NCBI RefSeq assembly: GCF_013618625.1
Contig: NZ_JABRWO010000005.1
Span: 124,001 to 188,000 of the forward strand
Length of the DNA stretch: 64,000 nt
DNA from: Bremerella alba
GTDB lineage: Bacteria; Planctomycetota; Planctomycetia; Pirellulales; Pirellulaceae
Direction of reading: 5' to 3'
Below the pieces are notes generated by a model that searched no databases, was not told where the DNA came from, and worked only from the letters and a program-made list of their open reading frames with translations. This document shows positions 37,001-44,157 of this stretch, one piece after another (the first letter of the stretch is position 1; every line of letters begins with the position of its first letter). Position numbers and translations under genes: made by a program.

Positions 37001-37537
37001 ATACAATGGCGTAAGGCCGGCCATCATCGAGGCCGTCACATCTTGAATGGATTTGACCAAACCAAAGTCGGCCACCTTAGCATGTTTGCCGATAATGAGC
37101 AGGTTTTCGGGCTTCACGTCCAAATGCTGCAGCGAATGGACTTCGGTCATGTAGTCCAATGCTTCCGCCGAGTCGGCCAAGTAACGCAGCAGTTCTTCGC
37201 GAGGGATACCAGGAAGCCCCTCTTTGCGACATTCATCGAAGCGATCCTTCAAGCAACAGTCTGCCAACTCGGTAACGACCACCAGTTGCGACTCGATGAC
37301 TTCGATGCGTTCCAAAGAGAGTAGGAACGGATGACGAAGGTCTTTAATACGGTTGAGCGCCTTCAGCTCGCGCGAAGCGCGCGCTTCGTCATGGAAACCG
37401 AACACCAACTTGACGGCCTTGGAAAGACCGCCGGGGGCATCGGCTCGCCATACCTCACCGTAACCACCTGCTCCGATTCGTTGTACGAGACGATATCCGT
37501 CTATTTCCCGTACGGTTGCACTTGTCTCAATCGACAC
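34094..37537 (-). CDS. Ser/Thr protein kinase fused to a tubulin-like GTPase domain
   Basis: An 1147-residue fusion. The kinase domain (about 14-265) has the glycine loop GAGGYGEV (22-29), Lys43, a catalytic loop HLDVKPEN (Asp140; Leu replaces the usual Arg of HRD), DFG at 157-159 and ASPE near 180-183. A 95-residue polar linker follows. From about residue 358 comes a tubulin/FtsZ-like region: GIGGLGSRVI (363-372) near its start and SSGGTGSGM (516-524), the tubulin GTP-binding signature. The remaining 600 residues are mainly helical and unrecognised. This matches the bacterial Tubulin_2-type family, here with its own kinase. GTG at 37537 is preferred (AAGG nine bases upstream); another GTG at 37606 has no such site. 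Confidence 0.85.
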   Translation of the reverse strand: MSIETSATVREIDGYRLVQRIGAGGYGEVWRADAPGGLSKAVKLVFGFHDEARASRELKALNRIKDLRHPFLLSLERIEVIESQLVVVTELADCCLKDRFDECRKEGLPGIPREELLRYLADSAEALDYMTEVHSLQHLDVKPENLLIIGKHAKVADFGLVKSIQDVTASMMAGLTPLYASPEVFNDQPSRQSDQYSLAIVYQEMLTGTLPFPGRNLAQLTAQHLNSPPRLNTLPPRDRDILSKSLAKKPTERYRSCAEMVKALIEADSIAHLPQVRSGAVGQDESSKTDTKTINCNDTKSSSAKQSSGDFDPETIRMDRDSQQWQARSSHVWEDIAPRKQNVLPPVADDRAQRELRPSVVLGIGGLGSRVIRHFVDRRLELVGPQAEQHWCRCVAIDTDTTDLVQSTGQLGAAAGTPSLSTVEMPLRRPQAYRNLSRQLTKSMSRRWLYNIPLSLKTEGMRPLGRLAFADHASRLREQVRDAVADAVELARGNIDPNSEHFAWQEKPRIVLVMSSSGGTGSGMVWDAFALAQEVIQEFGGSADDVSLWLIHATPNGTEQQDLARCNTYACLRELFHFQATGEYPGDAVTKIPPQRWANKISKQITLFETGSSPEMRNLPVDIHDLADLLYMNVYEGREAAQRCRDSEESGSEVGPAVSAWAFAGKALCSSGHLDLAAARYSMELLHRWHGSGHNEKEQRKLAHLNDTDQQANNRADQYQKILDLRSAKIFQDCEFRLETVIDMVTQVVEDEIGGRPEDYFSESIGRIANEISDSRILPTSAEMTIQMLDSLDQLIGASNMEAEPGKLIAVSLHSEIAPHIRQIAAHYQTKVLDQIHDILNEPSFRVRGVKQLSSVVDQRLSELEDKVRAMGDRTEQEIEKVRASLFPVIHQATKRNRRGGDRELSLAELRAKWLNYALLRTHGVTVLATCQVFQHLRTAIMRDNMWIKNTIVSLEMAETKVCERLALDDTSVSEDPKLLEKLLVLEHQIDNVLNAEHGGLSNLLHEERNGVNKLIDVMMECGKDMARRSASEEGSENQFLNSLQDGPDWKQRVAASNCRLTQLGPAVSRLMFLPESVADNSNVTTSAPHLAGSSPLGTKLPKVIWMESGGNIPLRDAARLLIENRPDYVPVADRLLTRADVHWAEL

Positions 37538-37633
37538 GATTAGGGACCTTATCTCGGGTCTGCGAATGCGATCATCGCAAAGGGACACCCAGTTGTATAT
37601 TGGCACGCAATACTGCGTTGAGCTTTTGCAAGG

Positions 37634-37659
37634 AACCTCGCTTCCAAGGAAGCGAGGTT
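37634..37659. terminator. Strong hairpin between FHA and kinase-tubulin genes
   Basis: AACCTCGCTTCC (37634-37645) and GGAAGCGAGGTT (37648-37659) pair perfectly over 12 bases. There is no T-run on the minus strand, so it may act as an attenuator, a processing site or a Rho-dependent end. It would separate the levels of the FHA gene and the kinase-tubulin gene. Confidence 0.55.
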
Positions 37660-37701
37660 AGTTAAATGGACATCCTGTCCGACGAACAACCCGGCATGGC
37701 A

Positions 37702-38799
37702 TTAAGCGGGAAAGCGTACTACCGCATGGAATCCCATCTGCTGCAATGCTTGGTTGTCCGGTCCACTGGAAGCTGCTTGGGCAAGTGCCTGGCAGCCAGT
37801 GGACGTGATCTCCTGAATGAATTCGTGAATATTATTAGCGACCGCCGGACTGCGCGAGGCTGCCGACAGAGCACTCGAGGATACGCCAATCATCGAACAG
37901 TGCGCAAGTACTTCCGAAACGATCGGTGGTTTGAATTGATCGATCCCCACCGCCGCAAGTTGTACGCCCATGCCGCGAAGACCTTCGACAAGCGTGTTGT
38001 CGAACAAGTTGGCCTCCCAAACGTCGACCTTCGCTCCGAGAATGACTTTGAGCGAAGCTCCGAAGGTTGTTCGCATCCAGCCAACTGTTTCCAGCAGATC
38101 TTGCCGCTGAAAATCAGTTGAATCGAGTTCCAATAGCAGGAACTCGCCAAGATCCTGGCGTTCCTGCAGGGCGAACATCGCCGAGACATGCTGGAGCAGA
38201 CGCAGTGGATTCTCTAAGACAAGTGAATCTTTCAGCAGGCGAGTCTCTTCATGACTTTGATATGCTTTACGGAAGAGCGGACACCAGTGGCCAACCGTCT
38301 TCTGGTCTTCAATCGCTTGTACGGAGGTTAAGCCGGGATCGATGCGATTGAGCCCTGACCATTGATTTACGGTCCTGAGGGCCTGAATCAACATCTGCGG
38401 ATCTTGAACTGGTCGGGCAGCTTGGGCGCGATCTTCCATCGCCAGCGTTACTGTCTGACGCGTTGTCGCCGAAGCAGGGCAGTGAAAGTCGAATTCGAAG
38501 TCGGCGATCGAAACCGTATCTCCGTCGACCATGACATGTTCGTCAATCTGCTCGCCGTTGATGTAAACGCCATTGGTGCTGCGCAAATCGCGTATGAGAT
38601 AGCCGCTTCCATGACGGACGACTTCGGCATGTTCTCGAGAAACGCGACCAGACTCGACTGTCAGATTACAGGTCGCGTTGCGTCCGATGATGAAGGGAAA
38701 CTCATCAATCACCGACTTAGTTGACCGCCCGGTCACATGATCGAGGTACTCGAGAAAGATCGAGTCTTTTTCAATTTGAGGAAGCAGCTGCGTCTGCAT
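37702..38799 (-). CDS. FHA-domain protein with degenerate EAL-like domain
   Basis: A 365-residue protein. The FHA domain (about 15-110) is clear: FIIGRNATCNL, GRVSREHAEV and LRSTNGVYINGE are the phosphothreonine-binding blocks. The C-terminal 240 residues follow the layout of an EAL phosphodiesterase: a LRGMGVQLAAVGIDQFKPP segment stands where EAL proteins have DDFGTG, and TSTGCQALAQAASSGPDNQA matches the VVAEGVET-like segment, ending QQMGFHAVVRFPA. The key acidic residues appear lost, so it should not cleave cyclic di-GMP but might bind something. It precedes the kinase-tubulin gene on the same strand, a probable source of phosphothreonine ligands. Confidence 0.8.
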   Translation of the reverse strand: MQTQLLPQIEKDSIFLEYLDHVTGRSTKSVIDEFPFIIGRNATCNLTVESGRVSREHAEVVRHGSGYLIRDLRSTNGVYINGEQIDEHVMVDGDTVSIADFEFDFHCPASATTRQTVTLAMEDRAQAARPVQDPQMLIQALRTVNQWSGLNRIDPGLTSVQAIEDQKTVGHWCPLFRKAYQSHEETRLLKDSLVLENPLRLLQHVSAMFALQERQDLGEFLLLELDSTDFQRQDLLETVGWMRTTFGASLKVILGAKVDVWEANLFDNTLVEGLRGMGVQLAAVGIDQFKPPIVSEVLAHCSMIGVSSSALSAASRSPAVANNIHEFIQEITSTGCQALAQAASSGPDNQALQQMGFHAVVRFPA

Positions 38800-39161
38800 T
38801 CGTCCTACCCTAATGCTGGCGTCTACTCGAAAATCGACGTTAGACTTCGCAAAGTCCGTACGTCGAACGGGACTAGTCTTGGGAAAAGCTGCCGCGTTGC
38901 GCTAATTGCATCACTCCGCGGGGGTTGGTGGAAAACTCACCTGCAAAACAACCATAGGTCACGATTGCTCGGCGTGACTGTGAATTCCCTGCGTGTGATC
39001 GGCAAAATTTCCTACTACGAGGACAGGGTTCCTCGTAAAAAAAAGTATCTGGAATTGATTTGACCTCTTCTCGGGCGGAATTGAACTATGTTTTCCATAG
39101 CCGCGCGACCACCATGCGCCGTCGGCTTTCATTTTTTCTTCTCTGGGTAGCAGGTAGTTTC
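38800..39161. other. Divergent region between FHA and receiver-CBS genes
   Basis: 362 bases separate the two divergent start codons and should hold both promoters. The plus frame is open upstream of 39162 to a TTG at 39060, giving a longer form with a hydrophobic stretch, but the ribosome-binding site favours 39162. No clear -35/-10 pair is assigned. Confidence 0.4.
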
Positions 39162-40409
39162 ATGGTTTCACGCGCACTGCGAATCGTCGTTGTCTCTGAG
39201 GACCGTCAGCACCTTCGCGATTGCTTTGACTTCTTTGTTGCCTGTGGATACGAGGTCGAAACTCGCTGCGATTCCGTTTACCGTGAGTCTGATTCTCCCC
39301 AGAAGAAAGATGTCCTGATCTACGATTACGATGGAAGCCAATCGACCATCAGCCACAACAACTTATTCAAGATCGCGGTCGTTCCGGCGGATAAGCCAGA
39401 GCTTGTAGAAAGAGTCATTTCAGAAGCCGCCGATGACGTTGTCCTGAAGCCGGTAACCCCAGCCAAACTGCTCGTACGGGTAAGGGCCGCCGCGGCAATT
39501 TTGGAAGCCCGAGTAGCCATTTCCCAGCAATTTGGGCGCAATCCGCGCAATACCCATCCGAGCGAGGGCGCTTTTCTAGGAACTTTGCAATACACCATCG
39601 AGCAGATAGCCGTTCATGGCCATTGCGTCTGTGCAACGCTGTTCTCTGTCTCTAATACGCATTCCGAACGTTACCGGGAATGGCAGGCAAGCCTCGAGGC
39701 AACGGCCCTTCCCGATTCGCGCATTTTCGAGCTCTCAGGCAATCGGGTCGCCGTGGTTACTCCCGCTTCTTCGCCTGATCAGGTCACCCACTGGGCGGCC
39801 GATCAGATGGCGCAAGCATCGGTCCGAGACACCTCGCAGGCTGATATCTCGCCATTGAGTGTTTCGGGGAGCTTCGTGAGCACACGCAACGAGTCTTCTA
39901 CCAGCGAGCAAGTTTCGATGCTGTTGGCCGACCGGCTGAACCTGGCACTAAGCCTCGGCGAAGGGTTACTTGTCGACGATTCACTGGAAAATCAGTGGCT
40001 ACCACATCAACCAACCGGAAGCATCTTCGACGGCATGACCGCTGAGGATATCATGCAACCCACCACGGTCCGTCTGAATGCTTCCGATAACGTTGAAAAC
40101 GCGCTGGAAGCGATGCGTCTGTGGAATGCCGACATTGCTCCGGTCTTCCAAGCCGATGGTACACCGTGCGGTCTGATCCGTACCGATGATCTTGTGGAAA
40201 TTGAAGACAAGCAACAGGCCATCGGGCGATATTGTCTGCCGAATGTTCCCCACGTTCGCTGCGACTCGACATTCAACGAATTTGTAGCGTTGTTTTCCTC
40301 GAACGATTCCTCTTGGCTGCAAGTCCTTCGCAGTGGCAATCCGGTCGGCGTTATCCATTGCGACGACTTGACCTCGATGAATTCGCCTGTGATGGTTTCA
40401 CTGCCGTAG
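39162..40409 (+). CDS. Receiver, degenerate GGDEF and CBS-pair protein
   Basis: A 415-residue three-part protein. Residues 5-115 look like a receiver domain (IVVVSEDRQHLRDC, LIYDYDG as phosphoacceptor region, VVLKPVTPAKLL). The middle (about 120-270) has GGDEF-fold character with a changed signature: RIFELSGNRVAVVTP where RLGGDEFAVVLP is normal, then LSVSGSFVS. Residues 295-410 form two CBS motifs (TAEDIMQPTTVRLNASDNVE, then PHVRCDSTFNEFVALF), which usually bind adenine nucleotides. Catalysis in the GGDEF-like part is unlikely. It is divergent from the FHA gene. AGGTAG precedes the ATG at 39162; starts at 39060 and 39114 are possible. Confidence 0.78.
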   Translation: MVSRALRIVVVSEDRQHLRDCFDFFVACGYEVETRCDSVYRESDSPQKKDVLIYDYDGSQSTISHNNLFKIAVVPADKPELVERVISEAADDVVLKPVTPAKLLVRVRAAAAILEARVAISQQFGRNPRNTHPSEGAFLGTLQYTIEQIAVHGHCVCATLFSVSNTHSERYREWQASLEATALPDSRIFELSGNRVAVVTPASSPDQVTHWAADQMAQASVRDTSQADISPLSVSGSFVSTRNESSTSEQVSMLLADRLNLALSLGEGLLVDDSLENQWLPHQPTGSIFDGMTAEDIMQPTTVRLNASDNVENALEAMRLWNADIAPVFQADGTPCGLIRTDDLVEIEDKQQAIGRYCLPNVPHVRCDSTFNEFVALFSSNDSSWLQVLRSGNPVGVIHCDDLTSMNSPVMVSLP

Positions 40410-40609
40410 TCGCGTTATTCAAATCTCAGTCAATGGCGTCGATCAAGCCTTCGGCGGCACGCTATACGCGTAAGCCTTTTCAGCAGAAGTGACCACGGTT
40501 CTACCCGCCATGTGTCAGCACTGCGCTGAGTATCTCTACGATCGTCGCAAAGTCAGTCAGGCAAATCCCAGCAGTGCGGTTGCTCTCGTATCGCTTAACC
40601 ACTGGCCGC

Positions 40610-41929
40610 TTAATCGTCACCGGCAACCACGGTGAAATAGCTACCCACAACTAAGTCAAAATACTCGGGTCGCATCTCCATGGGAAATCCTTTGTAGACG
40701 CAGTAGTTTCGGATTTGCGTCAAAAGATCACGCGGCTGGCAGCGTCGTAGTGGGCGATTCTTGGGCGTGTAATGCTTGTCGATCAGATGCGTTACCGACT
40801 CTTCGTCGTAGCGGCAGCCAAACTGCTTGGTGAAAATCTGAAATAGCGTGTGAAATTCCTCCTGCGAAGCATCCTCGATTTCAATTTTGTAAGGAATACG
40901 GCGTAGAAAGGCATCGTCCGTCAGGTCCGAAGGCTCTAGATTGGTCGAGAAGATGATCAACTGCTCGAACGGTACCTGGATCTTTTTTCCATTGGGCAAC
41001 GCAAGGTAGTCGACTCGGTTTTCCAGGGGCACAATCCAACGATTCAATAGTTCCTGTGGCTGCATGCGTTGGCGACCAAAGTCATCGATTAGCAGACTGC
41101 CACAGTTGCTTTTCATCTGCAGCGGAGCTTCACAGATGTTATTGATCGGGTCGAATCGGATCTCGAGGCTGTCCATCGTCAGCTCACCACCAACAACGAC
41201 CGTCGGACGCTGAATCTTTATCCAGCGATGATCGAAGTTATCGTTCTTGATGATGCTGTTTTCTGCTTGATCGACCGTTTCATGGAAAGCAGCGTCGAAC
41301 AACTTGATGAACTGGCCATCCTCCACGACCGTCCGCGGAATCCAAATCTCTTGCCCATAACAGGCCGTAATGCGTTTGGCGAGCGTTGTCTTGCCGTTGC
41401 CTGGGGCACCATAGAGGAAAAGTCCCGCCCCAGAATTCACAGCGGGCCCCAATCGATCGAACATCCCAGGCTCGACAGAAAGTCCCTCGAAAGCGCGTCG
41501 CAGGTCCTCTTCCTTTGGCGTCTCGTTACGTACCGACTGGGCTTCTACCGAGGTAACGTAGTCGTCCAAAGAAACCGGTGCCGGTCCGAAATAGGCACAC
41601 GAATGCATGTAGGTTTGTGCCCGGGTACGGCCTTGGTCGGTCAGGGTATAGGTGTAATCGTTCAGCGGAGCGGAACCGCAATGGGTGATCAATTGACGCG
41701 TACGTAGCGAAGTGAGCAGGCCTTCGGCAACGCCAAATGGAATGCAGATGTGTTCGGCCGTCTTACGACCACTCATCGATCCGATGTTCAGATAGAGCTT
41801 CAGGATAATCGACTCGACTAACGTCGGTGATAACTGAGTGTCCTCTAATGTCTTGGGTTCTTCGGGACGAAATCCATCATCCGCTAGCAATGCAGCAAGA
41901 AGACCTGACTTGAGTTCGGTACCGGACAT
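40610..41929 (-). CDS. AAA ATPase with winged-helix-like N-terminal domain
   Basis: A 439-residue ATPase. Residues 35-105 look like a winged-helix module (SGRKTAEHICIPFGVAEG, then TYTLTDQGR). The AAA domain has Walker A GAPGNGKTT (174-182), Walker B LLIDDFG (Asp282-Asp283), sensor-1-like FSTNLEPSD and an arginine-finger region (LRRIPYKIEI). The C-terminal helices end with CQPRDLLTQIRNYCVYKG. It lies after the receiver-CBS gene and on the opposite strand, near the kinase-tubulin-FHA genes. AAA ATPases with FHA and kinase neighbours suggest a shared signalling complex; this is inference. Confidence 0.82.
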   Translation of the reverse strand: MSGTELKSGLLAALLADDGFRPEEPKTLEDTQLSPTLVESIILKLYLNIGSMSGRKTAEHICIPFGVAEGLLTSLRTRQLITHCGSAPLNDYTYTLTDQGRTRAQTYMHSCAYFGPAPVSLDDYVTSVEAQSVRNETPKEEDLRRAFEGLSVEPGMFDRLGPAVNSGAGLFLYGAPGNGKTTLAKRITACYGQEIWIPRTVVEDGQFIKLFDAAFHETVDQAENSIIKNDNFDHRWIKIQRPTVVVGGELTMDSLEIRFDPINNICEAPLQMKSNCGSLLIDDFGRQRMQPQELLNRWIVPLENRVDYLALPNGKKIQVPFEQLIIFSTNLEPSDLTDDAFLRRIPYKIEIEDASQEEFHTLFQIFTKQFGCRYDEESVTHLIDKHYTPKNRPLRRCQPRDLLTQIRNYCVYKGFPMEMRPEYFDLVVGSYFTVVAGDD

Positions 41930-42277
41930 AGTATGACATCTGCAATGTTCGAGGGCGGAGACTGCTTCGCCCGCTGGGGGCGCGTAGCACTCAAAAGTCT
42001 AGGACGTAAGGACCAATTGGCCCGTTGGAAACGAGGTTTTTGAGTTATTTTCCAAAAACACGAAAATGCTCATCCGCCAGCTAGCGCCCGCCGTTTTTAC
42101 GTCTCATAACAACATCCCAAGCAAATCTCCGCGCTAGCAATCAACATGTGGTGTCCTATGACCTAGACTTTCTTCTGTGACGATAATAATAGGTGCAACG
42201 GACGCGCAGGTTCATATTTCTTGCCGAGCCTATTCATGGTAGGGTCTGCAAATCACTAACTCACGCGAGTCAAAGCC
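41930..42277. other. Upstream region of the AAA gene and of a small gene
   Basis: 348 bases without a credible gene. They should hold the minus-strand promoter of the AAA gene and the plus-strand promoter of the small gene at 42278. A GATAAT-like hexamer near 42181 lacks a clear -35 partner. Confidence 0.35.
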
Positions 42278-42472
42278 ATGGCCAACGAAAAAGCCAAACT
42301 ACTCCTAGAAAATTCGAGCGACTACTTCGAGCGAATTTCCGCCGTCCAGTCCGCCTTGCAATTGGGCATGCCGATGGAGGAAATTGAAGACTACCTCGAT
42401 TGGCTGAGACTTCTTCGTGCCGAGAAATGCGACATGGCAGCTGCTGGTTCGGCGGGCGCGCCGGGAATCTAG
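42278..42472 (+). CDS. Small acidic helical protein (64 aa)
   Basis: A 64-residue protein of unknown function, mainly helical, with acidic and amphipathic segments such as MPMEEIEDYLDWLRLL. The region before it ends in a purine-rich GCGAG and the codon use looks normal. Similar short proteins occur in planctomycetes, but I do not recognise this one. It may be a chance frame. Confidence 0.5.
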   Translation: MANEKAKLLLENSSDYFERISAVQSALQLGMPMEEIEDYLDWLRLLRAEKCDMAAAGSAGAPGI

Positions 42473-42532
42473 CCGCCGGGGGCTGGTAGAAATGGCCCCG
42501 AGAGAAAGACCGTCAGCAACTTGTTTCGCTGG

Positions 42533-42712
42533 CTACTGCTCTAACTTCTTCAACATCTCGATTGCTTGTCGAGCATTATGCACGCCACCGATTCGCTGGA
42601 TGAATAGCTGAACTCCGAGAAGTTCACTCGGCGATAGCAGGTCTTGCCCGAACTCCATCAAAATCTCGAGTTCATGAGCAGGCAGGTTTTCGATCTCGAC
42701 TCTTGAAAGCAT
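42533..42712 (-). CDS. Small hypothetical protein (59 aa)
   Basis: A 59-residue frame starting at ATG 42712 with GGA upstream. Its sequence is acidic at the start and helical after (EIENLPAHELEILMEFGQD, then GGVHNARQAIEMLKKLEQ). The frame is open for another 58 residues upstream, but that part has no protein-like sense. It overlaps nothing and lies convergent to the small gene at 42278. The function is unknown. Confidence 0.45.
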   Translation of the reverse strand: MLSRVEIENLPAHELEILMEFGQDLLSPSELLGVQLFIQRIGGVHNARQAIEMLKKLEQ

Positions 42713-43065
42713 GAAAGTATCCGTTCCAAATCCACAATTCTTAGCAGCAACTAACGTGATGTATCGGAACGAAACTGTTCGGTAGTTAGCATCGGGAGGC
42801 CAGCTTCGGCCTCGAAACGCCAGATTCTCGGGGGGTGATGACCATTTATCGGACTGATCGGTAAAACCTGTGCTTCCTGATAGCACGCCTGCAAAGCTCT
42901 AGGACGTTCGGAGCCCCTTGTATTCGCTGTTTGCCGCTTTTATGGCTTGTCCTGCATCGTTGAATTAACCACTCTAACCCGAACTTTTCCGCCTTGCGGC
43001 ACCTTGGCGGGGGCACTACGATTGCCGCCCGCTAGTTCTCTCCGTTCTGAAAGGATTCCGACGCA
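42713..43065. other. Leader region of the methyltransferase gene
   Basis: 353 bases with no strong gene. The last 100 bases contain GC-rich inverted segments (GCCTTGCGGC) and the AAGGA ribosome-binding site of the following GTG start. Confidence 0.35.
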
Positions 43066-43959
43066 GTGAGTTCCCCTGAAATCCTCGGCCAGTTTATTCC
43101 GCTGCACTATCACTACGACATGCTTCGCGACAACTACCGCATGACCTCGTTCCAAGAGGCGATTGCGGAAACAGTTCGCCCCGGAATGACCGTGGTCGAC
43201 TTAGGAGGGGGTACCGGTGTGCTGTCTTACTTTGCGGCCATGGAAGGCGCTAAGGTCTACTACGTCGAGCGAAATCCCGAACTCGTTGAAGTTGCACGGC
43301 GTTTTCTGCGGATCAATAAAGTCGAAGATCGAGTCACCATCGTTCACCAAGATGCCTCCACGTTTGTACCTCCCGAGCCAGTCGACGTAGTTACCTGCGA
43401 GATGCTGCATGTCGGGCTTGTCCGAGAAAAACAAACCGAAGTAATCGAGGCCTTCAAGCAGAATTACACACAAAAGCACGGAACAAAGCTTCCTCGCTTC
43501 ATTCCCGAAGCCACGCTGCTGGCAGTTCAGCCGGTAATGCAGACCTACCAATTTGCAGGCTTCCACGCTCCGGTTCCGCTGTTTCAGCCACCGTCGGCCG
43601 AAGTCGCCGGCACCCAGGAACTCGGCTCGCCAGAAGTTTACCAGACGGTGATCTACGACGAGCAATACGCACACGAGGTCTCCTGGAAGGGGATTCTTAC
43701 CATGCAGCAGGGGGGAACGCTTAACGCCTGGCGATTGGTCACTAAAAACGTGCTATCGATCTCCGTTGAAAAGCAATCAGAAATCTGCTGGCACAATCAG
43801 TACCTTGTCGTTCCGCTGCACGAACCGCTTGAGGTCGAACCTGGCGACCGAGTGGAACTGCAAATCCAATACGCCTACTGCATGGAACTTTCTGATCTCT
43901 GGAACGGTATTTCTCAACGAATCGTTCCACAAACGATGGTCCGACGTGTTTCGGCCTAG
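43066..43959 (+). CDS. PRMT-like SAM-dependent methyltransferase
   Basis: A 297-residue protein with the layout of the protein arginine methyltransferase family. After a YHYDMLRDNYRMTSFQEAI segment comes motif I VVDLGGGTGVLS (43-54) and the acidic Glu68 for SAM. CEMLHVGLVREKQ (Glu112, Glu121) stands where PRMTs carry the double-Glu loop. The C-terminal half (160-297) is a beta-rich barrel-like domain. Substrates are unknown and could be protein or small molecule. GTG at 43066 has AAGGA 11 bases upstream. It is a single gene. Confidence 0.75.
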   Translation: MSSPEILGQFIPLHYHYDMLRDNYRMTSFQEAIAETVRPGMTVVDLGGGTGVLSYFAAMEGAKVYYVERNPELVEVARRFLRINKVEDRVTIVHQDASTFVPPEPVDVVTCEMLHVGLVREKQTEVIEAFKQNYTQKHGTKLPRFIPEATLLAVQPVMQTYQFAGFHAPVPLFQPPSAEVAGTQELGSPEVYQTVIYDEQYAHEVSWKGILTMQQGGTLNAWRLVTKNVLSISVEKQSEICWHNQYLVVPLHEPLEVEPGDRVELQIQYAYCMELSDLWNGISQRIVPQTMVRRVSA

Positions 43960-44003
43960 GCCAAAGTTGGCCTGGTATCGATTATTTCGATTATGAAGGG
44001 GAT

Positions 44004-44029
44004 ACGCATCGCTCGATGTAACGATGCGT
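44004..44029. terminator. Hairpin after the methyltransferase gene
   Basis: ACGCATCG (44004-44011) pairs with CGATGCGT (44022-44029). There is no T-run after it. It may mark the end of the methyltransferase transcript before the histidine kinase operon. Confidence 0.35.
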
Positions 44030-44157
44030 CGATGGACTTCGTGTTGATCTGACCTAGGTTTTGTTAGCTTTCCCGCTCTGCGGACCACTCTGAATTGCGC
44101 AACAGTGGCCAAGAAGCGATGGATATGAGCCGCAACCCTTTCAGATTGACGTAAACA

